A DNA stretch of 64,000 nt from positions 318,239 through 382,238 of the forward strand of contig JAGNLW010000001.1 of the NCBI GenBank assembly GCA_017999365.1, given 5' to 3'. The notes beneath the pieces are model-generated. The model saw only the letters and a program-made list of their open reading frames with translations, searched no databases and had not been told where the DNA came from. Of the stretch, positions 1-8,913 are shown in pieces (the stretch's first letter is position 1; every line of letters starts with the position of its first letter). Source of the stretch: Candidatus Aminicenantota bacterium (GTDB lineage Bacteria > Acidobacteriota > Aminicenantia > Aminicenantales > Saccharicenantaceae). A program made the translations under genes and the position numbers.

Positions 1-1
1 G

Positions 2-115
2 CCCATCCTGTTCTTCGGCGGCTTCATCGGCCTCATCGCCGGCATCAGCAGCATCAAGGACGCCAAGAGGACCAAGAAGCTCGAAATGGAGTCCGAGCCC
101 AAGAAGGCCGAGTAG
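2..115 (+). CDS. C-terminal end of a membrane protein (5' end outside window)
   Basis: Open from the window edge to a TAG stop; 37 residues are visible. A hydrophobic stretch rich in Gly, Phe and Ile (PILFFGGFIGLIAGISSI) is followed by a charged Lys/Glu-rich tail. This looks like the last membrane helix and cytoplasmic tail of an integral membrane protein. The family cannot be told from so short a piece. It runs in the same direction as the next gene, about 75 bases away. Confidence 0.55.
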   Translation, partial: PILFFGGFIGLIAGISSIKDAKRTKKLEMESEPKKAE

Positions 116-191
116 GCCCGTTCCCGGCGGGCTCATCGAGGCGTCTCCCCCGCCCGTCCGGCCAGGGCCGTGCCGGGGAGGAGCCTTATCC

Positions 192-623
192 GTGATCAGC
201 ATCCACGTCTTCTCGCTGACCCTGCTCCTGTCCCTGCCGTTGCCCTTGGCCTCGCGGATCGAGGCCGCCTTCCTGCAGGATTCCCCCGTCCTGTTGCGCC
301 CGCTCCTGGCCGGTGAGGGGACCATCCCCGTGTCCCTGCCCGAGCCCCTGGGACTGGCCGACCAGCTGTCGCCCGACCAGGCCTATCTCGTGTTCGCCCG
401 CGTCTTCTCGGTCTACCGGACGACCGAGTTCACGACCGAGCCCCGCCTGTCAGCGCGGCCCGGCGCCGCCGGCGGCATCCTCAAGGCCCGTTGGTCGGTG
501 CGCAACGTCCGGACCGGGAACCAATACCCCCTGCGCGTCTATTTCTTCCTGGCGCCGGCCCGGGGCCCGGCCGGTCCCGGCATGGCCCTGCGGATCGTCG
601 AGATCCGCGCGGAGCTTCTGTGA
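192..623 (+). CDS. secreted DUF4783-like protein
   Basis: A 143-residue protein starting at GTG behind a GGGGAGGAG ribosome site. The first ~25 residues form a signal peptide (hydrophobic core, then a small-residue cleavage region near SRIEAA). The mature part follows the DUF4783 pattern: a helical segment DQLSPDQAYLVFARVF, then strands ending in YPLRVYFFL and a final RIVEIRAE strand. This is a small NTF2-like periplasmic fold of unknown function. Its stop codon overlaps the start of the sensor kinase downstream (GTGA), so the two are probably translated together and may work together. The family call is by pattern only. Confidence 0.6.
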   Translation: MISIHVFSLTLLLSLPLPLASRIEAAFLQDSPVLLRPLLAGEGTIPVSLPEPLGLADQLSPDQAYLVFARVFSVYRTTEFTTEPRLSARPGAAGGILKARWSVRNVRTGNQYPLRVYFFLAPARGPAGPGMALRIVEIRAELL

Positions 624-3600
624 CGGCGCCGGGCCCCGCGACCGCGCGCCGGTGGACGGCCGTCGCGGCGGCCGCGGCCCTGCTCCTGGCCCTCGTCGTA
701 GGCGCTCTGTCCGTCGTCCTGCCCGGGTTCCTGTCGCGCGACTACGACGCCAAGAGCCTGGCCTCGCTGCGCGCCCAGGCGGCCCGGACGCGGCAGCGGC
801 TGGCCGCCGTCTCGGCCCGCCTCGAAACCCGGGCGGCCCGCTTCGACGGCCTCGTCCCCCCGGCCGATCCGGGCGGCTTCTTCCCGCTCTTCCGCTCCTC
901 CGGCCTCGAGGCCGCCAACGAGGGCGTCGCCCTGACGAACGGCGACGGCTTCGTCGAGGTCTGGTTCGGCAACGTCCTGAGCCTGTCCGACCAGATCGAA
1001 CGGGAGGATTTCGAGCGGCTCAAAGCGGCCGGCGGCTCGTTCCTGGTCCGCAACAAGGCCTCCGTCTACCTGGCCGTGCTCCGGCCCGTCGCGGGCGGCG
1101 AGCGATTGTTGGCCCACTTCACCCGCCTGGCCTTCATCCCCCGGGTGCAATCCGCCCACATCCGCGAGTACCACGCCCTCGCGCCCGGCGGCCGGGCCGG
1201 TTTCGACATCGACTACTGGGACTTCCGCGAGGACGTCGACGGCTTCGAACGGTTCTTCGCCCGCCACAAGGACGAGTTCGCCGGCCAGCCGCGCCAGACG
1301 AACGAGGCCCGCCCCCTGTTCTTCCCGCTCCGCAACGAGAAGGGACATATCATCGCCACGGCCACCCTGGCCTCGCCCTCCCTGACCTCCCGGGTGACGG
1401 CCGCCCGCGAAGACCTCCGCCTGATCCTGTTCCTCCTCCTTGCGGCCGCCTGCGGCGCGGGACTGGCCTTCTTCTGGTCCGGGCCCGCTTTTCGGGCCGG
1501 CCGGGACGTCCTCGCCGGTCTGGCCGGAGCGGTCCTCCTGGCCGGCTTGCGCGTGTCCCTGCTCCCATTGGGCCGGCTGGCCCGGGTCCAATCGATGCGC
1601 CTGTTCGATCCGGCCGTGGCCGGCTTCGACTCCTGGGCCGGCCTGACCCGCTCCCCGGCGGATATCCTGCTGACGGCGCTGGCCGTCTTCGGGCTGGCCT
1701 GCGGGCTGGCCGTCATGACCAAGGCCACGGGCGGCCGCGGGGCCCGTCCCCGCGACGGCCGGTCGACCGCGCTGACCGCCCTGGCCCATCTGCCGGCCCT
1801 GGCCCTGGCCGCCGGAGCGGCCTTCGTCCTGGAAGAAGCCGTCCGCCTGACGGTCTTCAACTCCAATCTATCCCTTCTGCGCTGGGACTTCGACGCCGCC
1901 CGGACCGCCCTCCAACTCGGGCTGCTCGTCTTCCTGGCCGCCGTCCTGCTCGCCCTGGGCCTCGCCCTGCGCCTGCTGCTGAGGCCGGCCCGGCGCGTCC
2001 TGCCGTCCGTCCTGGCCATAGCCCTGGCCGCGGCCGCCGGGGCCGCCGCGGGCCCGGCCGCCTCCCCGGTCACCGCCGTACTGGCCGCGGCCCTCGCCGC
2101 CGGCGTTCTCGTCGCCGCCGTCCGTCCCGCGTGGACGGCCCGCCGCGAGGCCGCCTTCGCCGGCCTCGTCCTGGCCTCCCTGTGGCTGGCCCGGTCGGCC
2201 GACGGCATGGCCGTCCTTAGGACCCGGGCCGTGCTCGAGACGACCGTGGCCCACACGGTCCTGACGCAGGAGGCTTGGGGCGGCTTCCTCATCGAGGAGT
2301 CCCTGCCGGGCCTCGACCGCAGCGCCAGTGACATCGCGGCCTTCTTCAAGGACCCGCCGCCGGCCCGGGACACCGATTTCGCCCACGAGCTCTGGGCCCG
2401 GACCTCGGTGGCCAAGGCCAACTGGCATTCGAGCCTCGAGGTCCGCGACGCCGAGGGCAACACCCTGAGCCGGTTCTCGCTCAACGTGCCGCGGATCCTC
2501 GGCGACCCGCCCGACCTCGAGCCGTCCGCGGACTGGGCCATCGTGCCCCGCAGCCTGACCTTCATCGGCCGGGAGAAGGACTTCCTCGTCGGCTACAAGG
2601 ACTACGCCGAGAACGGCGTGCGCATCGGCCGCGTCGTCCTGTACGTCTCCCTCGACCCCGAAATGCTGCCCTTCCTGTACTCGGCCAACCCCTATTTCGA
2701 GGTCCTGCGGACCGATCCCCTGCCGTCGCTCGGAGAGCTCGACCTCGGCTGCGAGATCTTCGACCTCGACGGCGTCTCCCTTTTCAATCCGCGCAAGGTG
2801 ACGGCCGGCCTGGCCGACCCCGACCTCGAGCGGCTGCAGGCCGCCGCGCCCCCGTTCTGGTCGAGCTTCCGGGAGCGGGGCACGGTCTACGATGCCTATC
2901 TGTTCCGGTCCGGCGAACGCGGTTACAGCCTGTTCACGCCCCGCAAGGACCTCAAGACCGGCGCGGTGGACGCGCTGCGGTTCTTCTTCCTCGGGCTGGC
3001 CTTCGCCGCCGCCGCGGCCCTCCTGGCTGCCCTCGCCGGCGGCCGGGCCTGGGTCCGCCGGCCGTGGTGGTCGTTCTCCAACCGGGTCTACGCCGGTTTC
3101 CTGGTCCTGACCCTGGTCCCGCTCCTCCTCTACACGGTCTTCACCCGCAACCTCTTCGACAGCCTGTTCACGGAGCGCTTCGTCGAGGAATCGGCCGTCC
3201 GGGCCAGCTACGCCCAGGGCCTGATGGAGGCCTTCCTGTTCGTCCAGGGCGTCGAGCTCTCGCCCTACCTGGCGCCCCGCGAGGACCTGGCCCTGTGGAT
3301 CAGCGAGACCCTGTCGAACGACGTCATCCTCTACCAGGACGCCGTCCTCGGGGCCTCGAGCCGGCGGGAGTTCTTCGAGACGGGCCTGCTGCCGGACATC
3401 CTCGACGGCGAGACCTACCAGGCCCTCGTCTACGAGCGCAAGCCCTACTACGTCCAACGGACGCGCCTGGGAGATTATTCCTTCCAGACCCTGACCGTGC
3501 CGTACGAGTTCCGCAACTCGACCCTGTTCATCTCCCTGCCCTTCCCCTTCGAGCGGGAACAGCTCGGCCGGGCCACCCGCGAGATCGTCGAATTCCTGGT

Positions 3601-4501
3601 CCTGCTCTCGGCCTTCTTCGTCGTTCTCGTCGTCCTGTTCTCCCGGGGCATCCGGAGCCAGATCATCGTCCCCATCCGCAAGCTCCTGGCCGGGACCCGC
3701 GAGGTCGGCCTGGGCAACCTCGAGGTGGCCATCGAGCACCGCTCGCGCGACGAGATGATGACCCTCATCGACGGCTTCAACACCATGATCCGCAATCTCC
3801 GGGCCCACGAGCAGGAGCTGGCCGAGATGAGCAAGAAGGTGGCCTGGACCGAGATGGCCCGCAAGGTCGCCCACGAGATCAAGAACCCCCTGACGCCCAT
3901 CCAGCTCTCGGCCGAGCACGTCCTCAAGGTCTACGAGGACAAGCGCGGCGACCTCGACACGGCCCTCAAGGAATCCATGTCCTACATCATCGGCGAGGTC
4001 GAGAACCTCCGGCGGATCGCCCAGGAGTTCATGGAGATCGCCCGGGACACGACCCCCGACAAGGAGCCCGTCGACCTCAAGGCCCTGGTCGAGGAGACGG
4101 TCCGGCCCTACCGGCGCCTGCTCTCCGAGCGCATCCGGTTCACGCTCGTCACCGAGGGGGAAGAGGTCCGGGTCCGGGGCGACGCGGCCAAGCTCCGGAC
4201 GGCCTTCCGCAACGTCGTCGCCAACGCCGTCGAGGCCATCGGCGGGCGCGGCGAAGTGGCCGTGACGGTCGGCCGCGAGGGCGGCCTGGCCCGGGTCGTC
4301 GTGCGCGACGACGGGCCGGGCATGTCCCCCGAGACCCTGGCCCGGATCTTCGATCTCTACTATTCGACCAAGGACTCCGGCACGGGGCTCGGCCTGCCCA
4401 TCACCCGCAAGATCGTCGAGGAGCACGGCGGCGCCATCCGTGTCGTCAGCGAGCCCGGCCGGGGCACCTCGGTGACCGTCGAGCTGCCGGCCGGCGCCTG
4501 A
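620..4501 (+). CDS. large NtrY-like membrane sensor histidine kinase
   Basis: About 1293 residues. I start it at the GTG that overlaps the upstream stop and follows a GGAG; the in-frame upstream extension would overlap the DUF4783-like gene. Order: N-terminal helix (~12-34); extracytoplasmic region (~35-273); a block of about eight membrane helices (~274-531); a second extracytoplasmic region (~532-781); two helices; a third extracytoplasmic region (~844-988); a last helix; HAMP (~1008-1064); HisKA with phosphoacceptor His1085 in the AHEIKNPLTP motif; and a HATPase with the N (NVVANAVEA), G1 (DDGPGM) and G2 (GTGLGL) boxes. The kinase core is intact and NtrY-like. No response regulator lies beside it, so it is an orphan here. 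The sensed signal is unknown. Confidence 0.9.
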   Translation: MTAPGPATARRWTAVAAAAALLLALVVGALSVVLPGFLSRDYDAKSLASLRAQAARTRQRLAAVSARLETRAARFDGLVPPADPGGFFPLFRSSGLEAANEGVALTNGDGFVEVWFGNVLSLSDQIEREDFERLKAAGGSFLVRNKASVYLAVLRPVAGGERLLAHFTRLAFIPRVQSAHIREYHALAPGGRAGFDIDYWDFREDVDGFERFFARHKDEFAGQPRQTNEARPLFFPLRNEKGHIIATATLASPSLTSRVTAAREDLRLILFLLLAAACGAGLAFFWSGPAFRAGRDVLAGLAGAVLLAGLRVSLLPLGRLARVQSMRLFDPAVAGFDSWAGLTRSPADILLTALAVFGLACGLAVMTKATGGRGARPRDGRSTALTALAHLPALALAAGAAFVLEEAVRLTVFNSNLSLLRWDFDAARTALQLGLLVFLAAVLLALGLALRLLLRPARRVLPSVLAIALAAAAGAAAGPAASPVTAVLAAALAAGVLVAAVRPAWTARREAAFAGLVLASLWLARSADGMAVLRTRAVLETTVAHTVLTQEAWGGFLIEESLPGLDRSASDIAAFFKDPPPARDTDFAHELWARTSVAKANWHSSLEVRDAEGNTLSRFSLNVPRILGDPPDLEPSADWAIVPRSLTFIGREKDFLVGYKDYAENGVRIGRVVLYVSLDPEMLPFLYSANPYFEVLRTDPLPSLGELDLGCEIFDLDGVSLFNPRKVTAGLADPDLERLQAAAPPFWSSFRERGTVYDAYLFRSGERGYSLFTPRKDLKTGAVDALRFFFLGLAFAAAAALLAALAGGRAWVRRPWWSFSNRVYAGFLVLTLVPLLLYTVFTRNLFDSLFTERFVEESAVRASYAQGLMEAFLFVQGVELSPYLAPREDLALWISETLSNDVILYQDAVLGASSRREFFETGLLPDILDGETYQALVYERKPYYVQRTRLGDYSFQTLTVPYEFRNSTLFISLPFPFEREQLGRATREIVEFLVLLSAFFVVLVVLFSRGIRSQIIVPIRKLLAGTREVGLGNLEVAIEHRSRDEMMTLIDGFNTMIRNLRAHEQELAEMSKKVAWTEMARKVAHEIKNPLTPIQLSAEHVLKVYEDKRGDLDTALKESMSYIIGEVENLRRIAQEFMEIARDTTPDKEPVDLKALVEETVRPYRRLLSERIRFTLVTEGEEVRVRGDAAKLRTAFRNVVANAVEAIGGRGEVAVTVGREGGLARVVVRDDGPGMSPETLARIFDLYYSTKDSGTGLGLPITRKIVEEHGGAIRVVSEPGRGTSVTVELPAGA

Positions 4502-4504
4502 CGG

Positions 4505-4534
4505 TTGGCAATTCCGGCCGTTTTCTGGCAGAAT
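4505..4534 (+). promoter_or_regulatory. promoter of the flavodoxin-like gene
   Basis: TTGGCA and CAGAAT separated by 18 bases; the -10 is preceded by TGG, an extended -10. It starts just after the kinase stop and lies ~35 bases before the flavodoxin-like ATG. Confidence 0.5.
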
Positions 4535-4569
4535 AGCCGCAACGCCCTCGATTCGAAAGGACGCCCGCG

Positions 4570-5085
4570 ATGGCCAAGACGCTCGTCACCTACTTCACCC
4601 GGACCGGGAACACGAAGCTCGTGGCCGAGGCCGTCTACGGCGCCCTCTCCGGCGACAAGGTCCTCAAGCCCATGGCCGAGGCCGGGGACCTGGCGCCCTA
4701 CGGGCTCGTCTTCGCCGGTTTCCCCGTCCAGACCCACAGCGTCCCCTACCCGGCCGAGATCTTCCTGAAGTCCGTGCCCGAGGGCAAGAAGATCGCCCTG
4801 TTCTCGACCCACGGCTCGGTGACCGGCAGCCGCCTGTCGCGCGAAGCCCTCGAGTACGCTTCGGTCCTGCTGGCCAAAGCCAAGCTCGTGGGCACGTTCT
4901 CCTGCCGGGGCAAGGTGTCGATGAAGGCCCTCGAGGTCCTGATGCAGTCGCCCGAGCACGAGGCCTGGGCCGACATGGCCGCCTCGGCGGCCACCCACCC
5001 GGACGCCAGCGACCTCGAGGACGCCCGCTCCTTCGCCCGCTGGATCCAGACGCTCGGCTCCCAGGGCCACTACCGCGGCCTGTGA
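4570..5085 (+). CDS. flavodoxin-like protein
   Basis: A 171-residue soluble protein with GAAAGGA in front of its ATG. The N-terminus YFTRTGNTKLVAEAV is the flavodoxin phosphate-binding loop (T-x-T-G-N-T type) that holds FMN. The following segments (GLVFAGFPVQTHSVPYPAEIFL, then KKIALFSTHGSVTG) match the second and third FMN-contacting loops of the family. It is probably a cytoplasmic FMN electron carrier or flavodoxin-fold oxidoreductase. The partner is not identifiable from neighbours: it has its own promoter and faces a convergent Nif3-like gene. Confidence 0.8.
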   Translation: MAKTLVTYFTRTGNTKLVAEAVYGALSGDKVLKPMAEAGDLAPYGLVFAGFPVQTHSVPYPAEIFLKSVPEGKKIALFSTHGSVTGSRLSREALEYASVLLAKAKLVGTFSCRGKVSMKALEVLMQSPEHEAWADMAASAATHPDASDLEDARSFARWIQTLGSQGHYRGL

Positions 5086-5095
5086 GCCCGGCGGC

Positions 5096-6061
5096 TCAGC
5101 GCTCCGCGGCCCTCGTCCGGACGAAGCCCGAGACCTCCACGAACTCCAGGCGCTCCTCCTTCTCGACCTCGTCGAGGAGCAGGTTCAGGCCCAGCGTGTC
5201 GCTCGAGATGTGGCCGGCCAGGACGACGTTGAGGTGGGCCTTCTTGGCGTTCTCCAGGGCCTCCTCGCTGATGTGCATGCCGACGATGGTGCTGACGCCG
5301 GAAGCGGCGTAGGACTCGTAGATGGACTTGGCGCCCTCGGTCCCGCCCGTCATCTCGATCGAGATGCGGCCGCAGCGGCCGGTCTCGGAGCCGCTGACGA
5401 TGCGCGGCCCGGCCATGCGGCGGACGGCGGCCCGGTATTCCGGGACCGTCTTGAGCAGGGCCAGGAGGTCCTTGAGCCGGGCCGGCTTCTCCCTCGCGAA
5501 CAGGTCCTCGAGGAAGGCGCTGACGCAGTTGTCGGCCGGCGTGTGGACGCACATCATCGGCAATCCGAGCAGGCGGGCCGCGTCGACGGCCCGGCCGTGG
5601 TTGCCCGGCAGGACCCGCCGCCCGACCTCGTCCATGCGCTTGTCGAGGAGCTGCTCGGCGACGGAGACGGTGACGCCCACGGCGGCCAGCATGTCCGCCT
5701 GGACGCGCATGACCTCGGGCAGCTGGGCCAGGGCCACGCCCTGGGGATGGTGGGCCAGCACGAGGTCGATCCCGGCGCCGCGGTCCCGGTTGAGCGTGTG
5801 GGCCAGCAGGATCTCGGCGGCGTCCATGTCGATGCCGGCGATGACCTTGCGGACCTCGGTCGAGGGGTCGCCGGCGAGGATCCGGGTGTCGGCGTAGGGA
5901 TTGAAGAGGCGGTCCTCCTGCCAGCTCTCGCGCTCGTCCGCTTCGAGCGTCTTCGAGCGTTCGCGCTCCTCGTCGAGGAGCTTGCGGACGGCCTCGGCCC
6001 CGCGGGGGTCCCGGGCGATGCCCGCGGCGACGGCCCTGCGGTAGAACGTGTCGAGCTTCAT
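5096..6061 (-). CDS. Nif3/NGG1-like metal-binding protein
   Basis: 321 residues. I place the start at the ATG behind GGAGAAAGGACA; the much longer open frame upstream only shadows the CoA-transferase gene. The sequence carries Nif3-family-like features: an AAEILLAHTLNRD segment, then IDLVLAHHPQGVAL, and a C-terminal VVLAGHISSDTLGLN segment holding the second histidine cluster. Members are cytoplasmic, usually hexameric and bind a di-metal centre; their function is poorly defined. It differs from the YbgI type in being longer and in lacking the canonical GHH near the N-terminus, so it belongs to a divergent branch. It lies 20 bases downstream of the CoA-transferase gene, probably in the same transcript. 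Confidence 0.75.
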   Translation of the reverse strand: MKLDTFYRRAVAAGIARDPRGAEAVRKLLDEERERSKTLEADERESWQEDRLFNPYADTRILAGDPSTEVRKVIAGIDMDAAEILLAHTLNRDRGAGIDLVLAHHPQGVALAQLPEVMRVQADMLAAVGVTVSVAEQLLDKRMDEVGRRVLPGNHGRAVDAARLLGLPMMCVHTPADNCVSAFLEDLFAREKPARLKDLLALLKTVPEYRAAVRRMAGPRIVSGSETGRCGRISIEMTGGTEGAKSIYESYAASGVSTIVGMHISEEALENAKKAHLNVVLAGHISSDTLGLNLLLDEVEKEERLEFVEVSGFVRTRAAER

Positions 6062-6081
6062 GTCGGTGTCCTTTCTCCGCC

Positions 6082-7251
6082 TCAGCGGCCCCGGCGGACG
6101 ACGCCCGCGGCCTCGAGCGCGTCGAGCTCGGGCCCGGTCAGGCCGAGCTCGCCGAGGACCTCGCCGGTGTGCTGGCCGTGGCCGGGGCAGGGGCGGCGGC
6201 CGCGTTCGGACCGGTCCCGGAGGGGATGGCCGAGCCGGGTCACGCGGGGGCCGGAGGGCAGGGACGGGAGGACGAGGCCCCGGGCCGCGACCTGGGGGTC
6301 GGCGAAGACCTCCTCGATCGTCGGCACGACGCCGCAGCAGAAATCGGTCCCGGCCAGGAACTCGCGCCACTCGGCGGCCGTGCGCGAGGCGAACAGGGCC
6401 TCGAAAAGGGTGAAGTCCTCGGGACGCTCCGAGAACTGAAGGGGCAGGAGGTCGTCGCGGCCGACCTTGCGGCAGAATCCCTCCCAGAACTTGCGCTCGA
6501 GGGCGGCCAGGGAGATGTCGCGCCCGTCCCGCGTCCGGTAGACGTTGTAGCAGGGATGCTTGCCCGACAGGGGCATGCGGCCCCGGCCCGCGCGCTCGCC
6601 GGCGACGTACTCGGCCACGGGCATGACCATCAGGGCCAGGGCGCTGTCGAGCATGCCGATGTCGAGGTAGCGGCCGGCGCCGGTCCGGTCGCTCTCGCGG
6701 AGCGCCGCCAGGATGCCCGTCGCCGCGAACAGGGCCGAGCTCAGGTCGGCGATCTGCACGGGCGGGATCGTCGGGAGCTGGCCGGGCCGGCCGCACAGGC
6801 CGAGGATGCCGGCCCGGGCCGAGAAGTCGAGGTCGTGGCCGGCCAGGTCGCGGTCGGGCCCGTCCTGGCCGTAGCCGGAGATGGAGCAGTAGACGACGCC
6901 CGGGTTGACGGCCCGGACGGCCTCGTAGCCGATGCCCAGGCGGTCGACGGCGCCGGGCCGGAAGCTCTCGACGACGACCCGGGCCGTCGCGGCCAACCGG
7001 AGGAAGAGGCCGCGGCCGGCCGGCGCCTTGAGGTTGAGGGAGACGCTCTTCTTGCCCGGGTTGAGGGCCAGGAAATAGGAGCTCTGGCCGTCCACGAACG
7101 GCCCCATGGCCCGGATGTAGTCGCCGCCCTCGGTGTCCTCGACCTTGACGACCTCGGCCCCGAGGTCGGCCAGGACGAGCGTGCAGTAGGGGCCGGGGAG
7201 CAGGCGGGAGAGGTCGAGGACGCGGACGCCGGCGAGGGGCTTGTCGCTCAT
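6082..7251 (-). CDS. family III CoA-transferase / alpha-methylacyl-CoA racemase-like
   Basis: 389 residues, ATG behind GGGGAGGACC. The N-terminus (GVRVLDLSRLLPGPYCTLVLADLGAEVVKVE) is the signature of CaiB/BaiF enzymes. His139 in the GHDLDF motif and Asp169 in the IADLSS motif are spaced exactly 30 residues apart, as are the His/Asp acid-base pair of alpha-methylacyl-CoA racemase (126/156 in the mycobacterial enzyme). That favours a racemase over a formyl-CoA-type transferase, whose key Asp lies elsewhere. It would act on branched or 2-methyl acyl-CoAs in the cytoplasm. It is divergent from the FabH-like gene, which also handles acyl-CoA or acyl-carrier substrates. Confidence 0.85.
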   Translation of the reverse strand: MSDKPLAGVRVLDLSRLLPGPYCTLVLADLGAEVVKVEDTEGGDYIRAMGPFVDGQSSYFLALNPGKKSVSLNLKAPAGRGLFLRLAATARVVVESFRPGAVDRLGIGYEAVRAVNPGVVYCSISGYGQDGPDRDLAGHDLDFSARAGILGLCGRPGQLPTIPPVQIADLSSALFAATGILAALRESDRTGAGRYLDIGMLDSALALMVMPVAEYVAGERAGRGRMPLSGKHPCYNVYRTRDGRDISLAALERKFWEGFCRKVGRDDLLPLQFSERPEDFTLFEALFASRTAAEWREFLAGTDFCCGVVPTIEEVFADPQVAARGLVLPSLPSGPRVTRLGHPLRDRSERGRRPCPGHGQHTGEVLGELGLTGPELDALEAAGVVRRGR

Positions 7252-7321
7252 GGTCCTCCCCTATTTAGCAGAAAGCCCGGGCCCGGTCAATCGCGGCCGG
7301 CCGGGCGGGCCCGGCCCCGTG

Positions 7322-7350
7322 TTGACTTCCACGCGAAATCCGATAATAAT
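7322..7350 (+). promoter_or_regulatory. promoter of the FabH-like gene
   Basis: TTGACT-17-AATAAT in the divergent gap between the CoA-transferase and FabH-like genes. The -10 ends 70 bases before the ATG. Confidence 0.6.
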
Positions 7351-7420
7351 GGTAGGGCTTCGGGTCCGCGGACCCCGCCTCGAACAGCAGACCAAGACAG
7401 AAAGGACAACGAGTGCGGCC

Positions 7421-8524
7421 ATGCGAGTGAAGATCGCCGGCACCGGCAAATGCCTGCCCGCCACCGACCTGCCCGGCAGGATCGTCACGAACGAGGACAT
7501 CGTCCGGATCCTGCTCGACCACCGGGCCATCAAGCCCGGCACGGACCGCCCCTGGCTGCCCGACGAGCTGACGCCGCAGAAGATCGTCGACCTCGTCGGC
7601 ATCAGGGAACGGCGCTGGGTCGACCGGAGCGTCAACACCTCGGACCTGGCCCTGTTCGCGGCCGAGAGGGCCCTGGCCGACGCCGGCATCGACTGGACGG
7701 ACATCGGCATCCTGGTCGTCGGCAGCTCGACGCCGGAGGCCATCTTCCCCTCGACGGCCTGCATGACCCTGGGCAAGGCCATCGCCAAGAAGGTCGCGGC
7801 CGGCGTGTGGGACGAGAAGACCGCCCGGACCTCCCTGCGCATCCCCGCCTTCGACGTCCTGGCCGCCTGCACCAGCGGCCTCTACGCCGTCGACATCGTC
7901 CGCAAGCATCTCCTGGCCCCCGACAACGAGGCCGAGTACGGCCTGGCCCTGGGAGCCGAGGTCCTCAGCCGGCTCCTCGACTTCTCCGACACCAACGCCG
8001 ACCTGTGGGGCGACGGGGCGGCCGCCGTGGTCCTCAAACGGACCGTCGGCGCCTCCGGCATCGTCACGACCGTCACCGGGACGGACACGACCAGCGTCGA
8101 GGCCGCCTACAGCGCCGGCCACGACACCCGCTACCACGACGCGCCCGTGCGGCCCAACATCGCCATCAGGGGCCACGACATCCAGAAGTTCGTCCTGCGC
8201 ATCATCCCCGAGCTCATCCTCAAGACCCTGGACAAGGCCAACCGGGCCCCCGGACGGACGCGGGACTACCGGCTCGAGGACGTCGACCTGTTCATCTGCC
8301 ACCAGGCCAACGCGCGGATCTTCGAGCACCCGGCCAAGAAGCTGGGCGTGCCGCTCGAGAAGTTCTACGTCAACGTCGACCGCCGCGGCAACTGCTCGTC
8401 GACCTCGGTCCTGCTGGCCCTGCGCGAGGCGGTCGAGGAAGGACGCCTGCCGAAGGGCGGGCTGGCCCTGCTCCTCAGCTTCGGCGGCGGATTGACCTGG
8501 GGCTCGATGCTCGTCGAGTGGTGA
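7421..8524 (+). CDS. FabH-like 3-oxoacyl-ACP synthase III / thiolase-superfamily enzyme
   Basis: 367 residues from the ATG at 7421 (AAAGGA upstream). The catalytic triad of the ketosynthase III family is complete: Cys150 in DVLAACTSG, His294 in ICHQANARIFEH and Asn324 in RRGNCSSTS. FabH normally has about 320 residues; the extra ~45 lie mainly near residues 30-60 and in an insertion around 115-135. It condenses a CoA- or ACP-bound acyl group with a second acyl unit. There is no acpP, fabD or fabG next to it, so a role outside housekeeping fatty-acid initiation (for example OleA-like or a specialised ketide) is possible. Not resolvable from sequence alone. Confidence 0.82.
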   Translation: MRVKIAGTGKCLPATDLPGRIVTNEDIVRILLDHRAIKPGTDRPWLPDELTPQKIVDLVGIRERRWVDRSVNTSDLALFAAERALADAGIDWTDIGILVVGSSTPEAIFPSTACMTLGKAIAKKVAAGVWDEKTARTSLRIPAFDVLAACTSGLYAVDIVRKHLLAPDNEAEYGLALGAEVLSRLLDFSDTNADLWGDGAAAVVLKRTVGASGIVTTVTGTDTTSVEAAYSAGHDTRYHDAPVRPNIAIRGHDIQKFVLRIIPELILKTLDKANRAPGRTRDYRLEDVDLFICHQANARIFEHPAKKLGVPLEKFYVNVDRRGNCSSTSVLLALREAVEEGRLPKGGLALLLSFGGGLTWGSMLVEW

Positions 8525-8543
8525 CGGCCGCGGCCGGCCGTCA
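8522..8543. terminator. stop-codon-spanning hairpin between convergent genes
   Basis: TGACGGCCG and CGGCCGTCA form a perfect 9-bp stem around a 4-base loop. Both stop codons, of the FabH-like and acylphosphatase genes, lie inside the arms. There is no T-run, so bidirectional termination is only suggested. Confidence 0.4.
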
Positions 8544-8834
8544 ATCGGCGTGGTAGACGACCCGGAAAGCGGAGAACTCCCCCGTGGCCGGCTCCCGCCG
8601 GACCTCGAACGTCTCCACCCGGGCCAGGCGCGGCCCTTCGCGCAGGTCGTCGAGCAGGCTCTCCACGCTCCCGGACGGCCCTTCGGCCAGGACTTCGACC
8701 CGTCCGTCGGCGAGGTTCCGGACCCAGCCCGTGACGCCCAGGCGGGCGGCGCATTTCTCGGCGTAGAAGCGGTAGGCGACGCCCTGGACGCGGCCGCCCG
8801 CGAGAACGCGCACCCGAACGAGGTCTTCGCCCAT
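8541..8834 (-). CDS. acylphosphatase
   Basis: 97 residues, the usual size of the family. The motif GGRVQGVAYRFYAE carries the phosphate-binding loop with catalytic Arg22, and GWVRNLADGRVEV carries catalytic Asn40. It hydrolyses carboxyl-phosphate bonds such as acyl phosphates in the cytoplasm. Two upstream in-frame starts exist, but they would add non-family residues and run into the thiD promoter region; no strong ribosome site distinguishes them. It is convergent with the FabH-like gene with only 16 bases between. Confidence 0.9.
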   Translation of the reverse strand: MGEDLVRVRVLAGGRVQGVAYRFYAEKCAARLGVTGWVRNLADGRVEVLAEGPSGSVESLLDDLREGPRLARVETFEVRREPATGEFSAFRVVYHAD

Positions 8835-8892
8835 GCCCCGGTCATACCGCATCGGGCGCGGACATGTCAACCGCCGCGCGCGGCCCGGTTCG

Positions 8893-8901
8893 TGATAGAA
8901 T
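8893..8901 (+). promoter_or_regulatory. extended -10 promoter of thiD
   Basis: TGATAGAAT is an extended -10 box; there is no good -35. Its end lies only 12 bases before the thiD ATG, so the leader would be about six bases. Confidence 0.5.
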
Positions 8902-8913
8902 CCCCTCGGCCTC

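Noticed and set aside
491..620. Longer N-terminus of the sensor kinase starting at 491
   Set aside because: It would overlap most of the DUF4783-like gene's end, adds Arg/Pro-rich residues without family resemblance, and the GTG at 620 has GGAG and a coupling overlap.
6062..6796. N-terminal extension of the Nif3-like frame
   Set aside because: It is a shadow of the CoA-transferase gene; the ATG at 6061 has a strong ribosome site.
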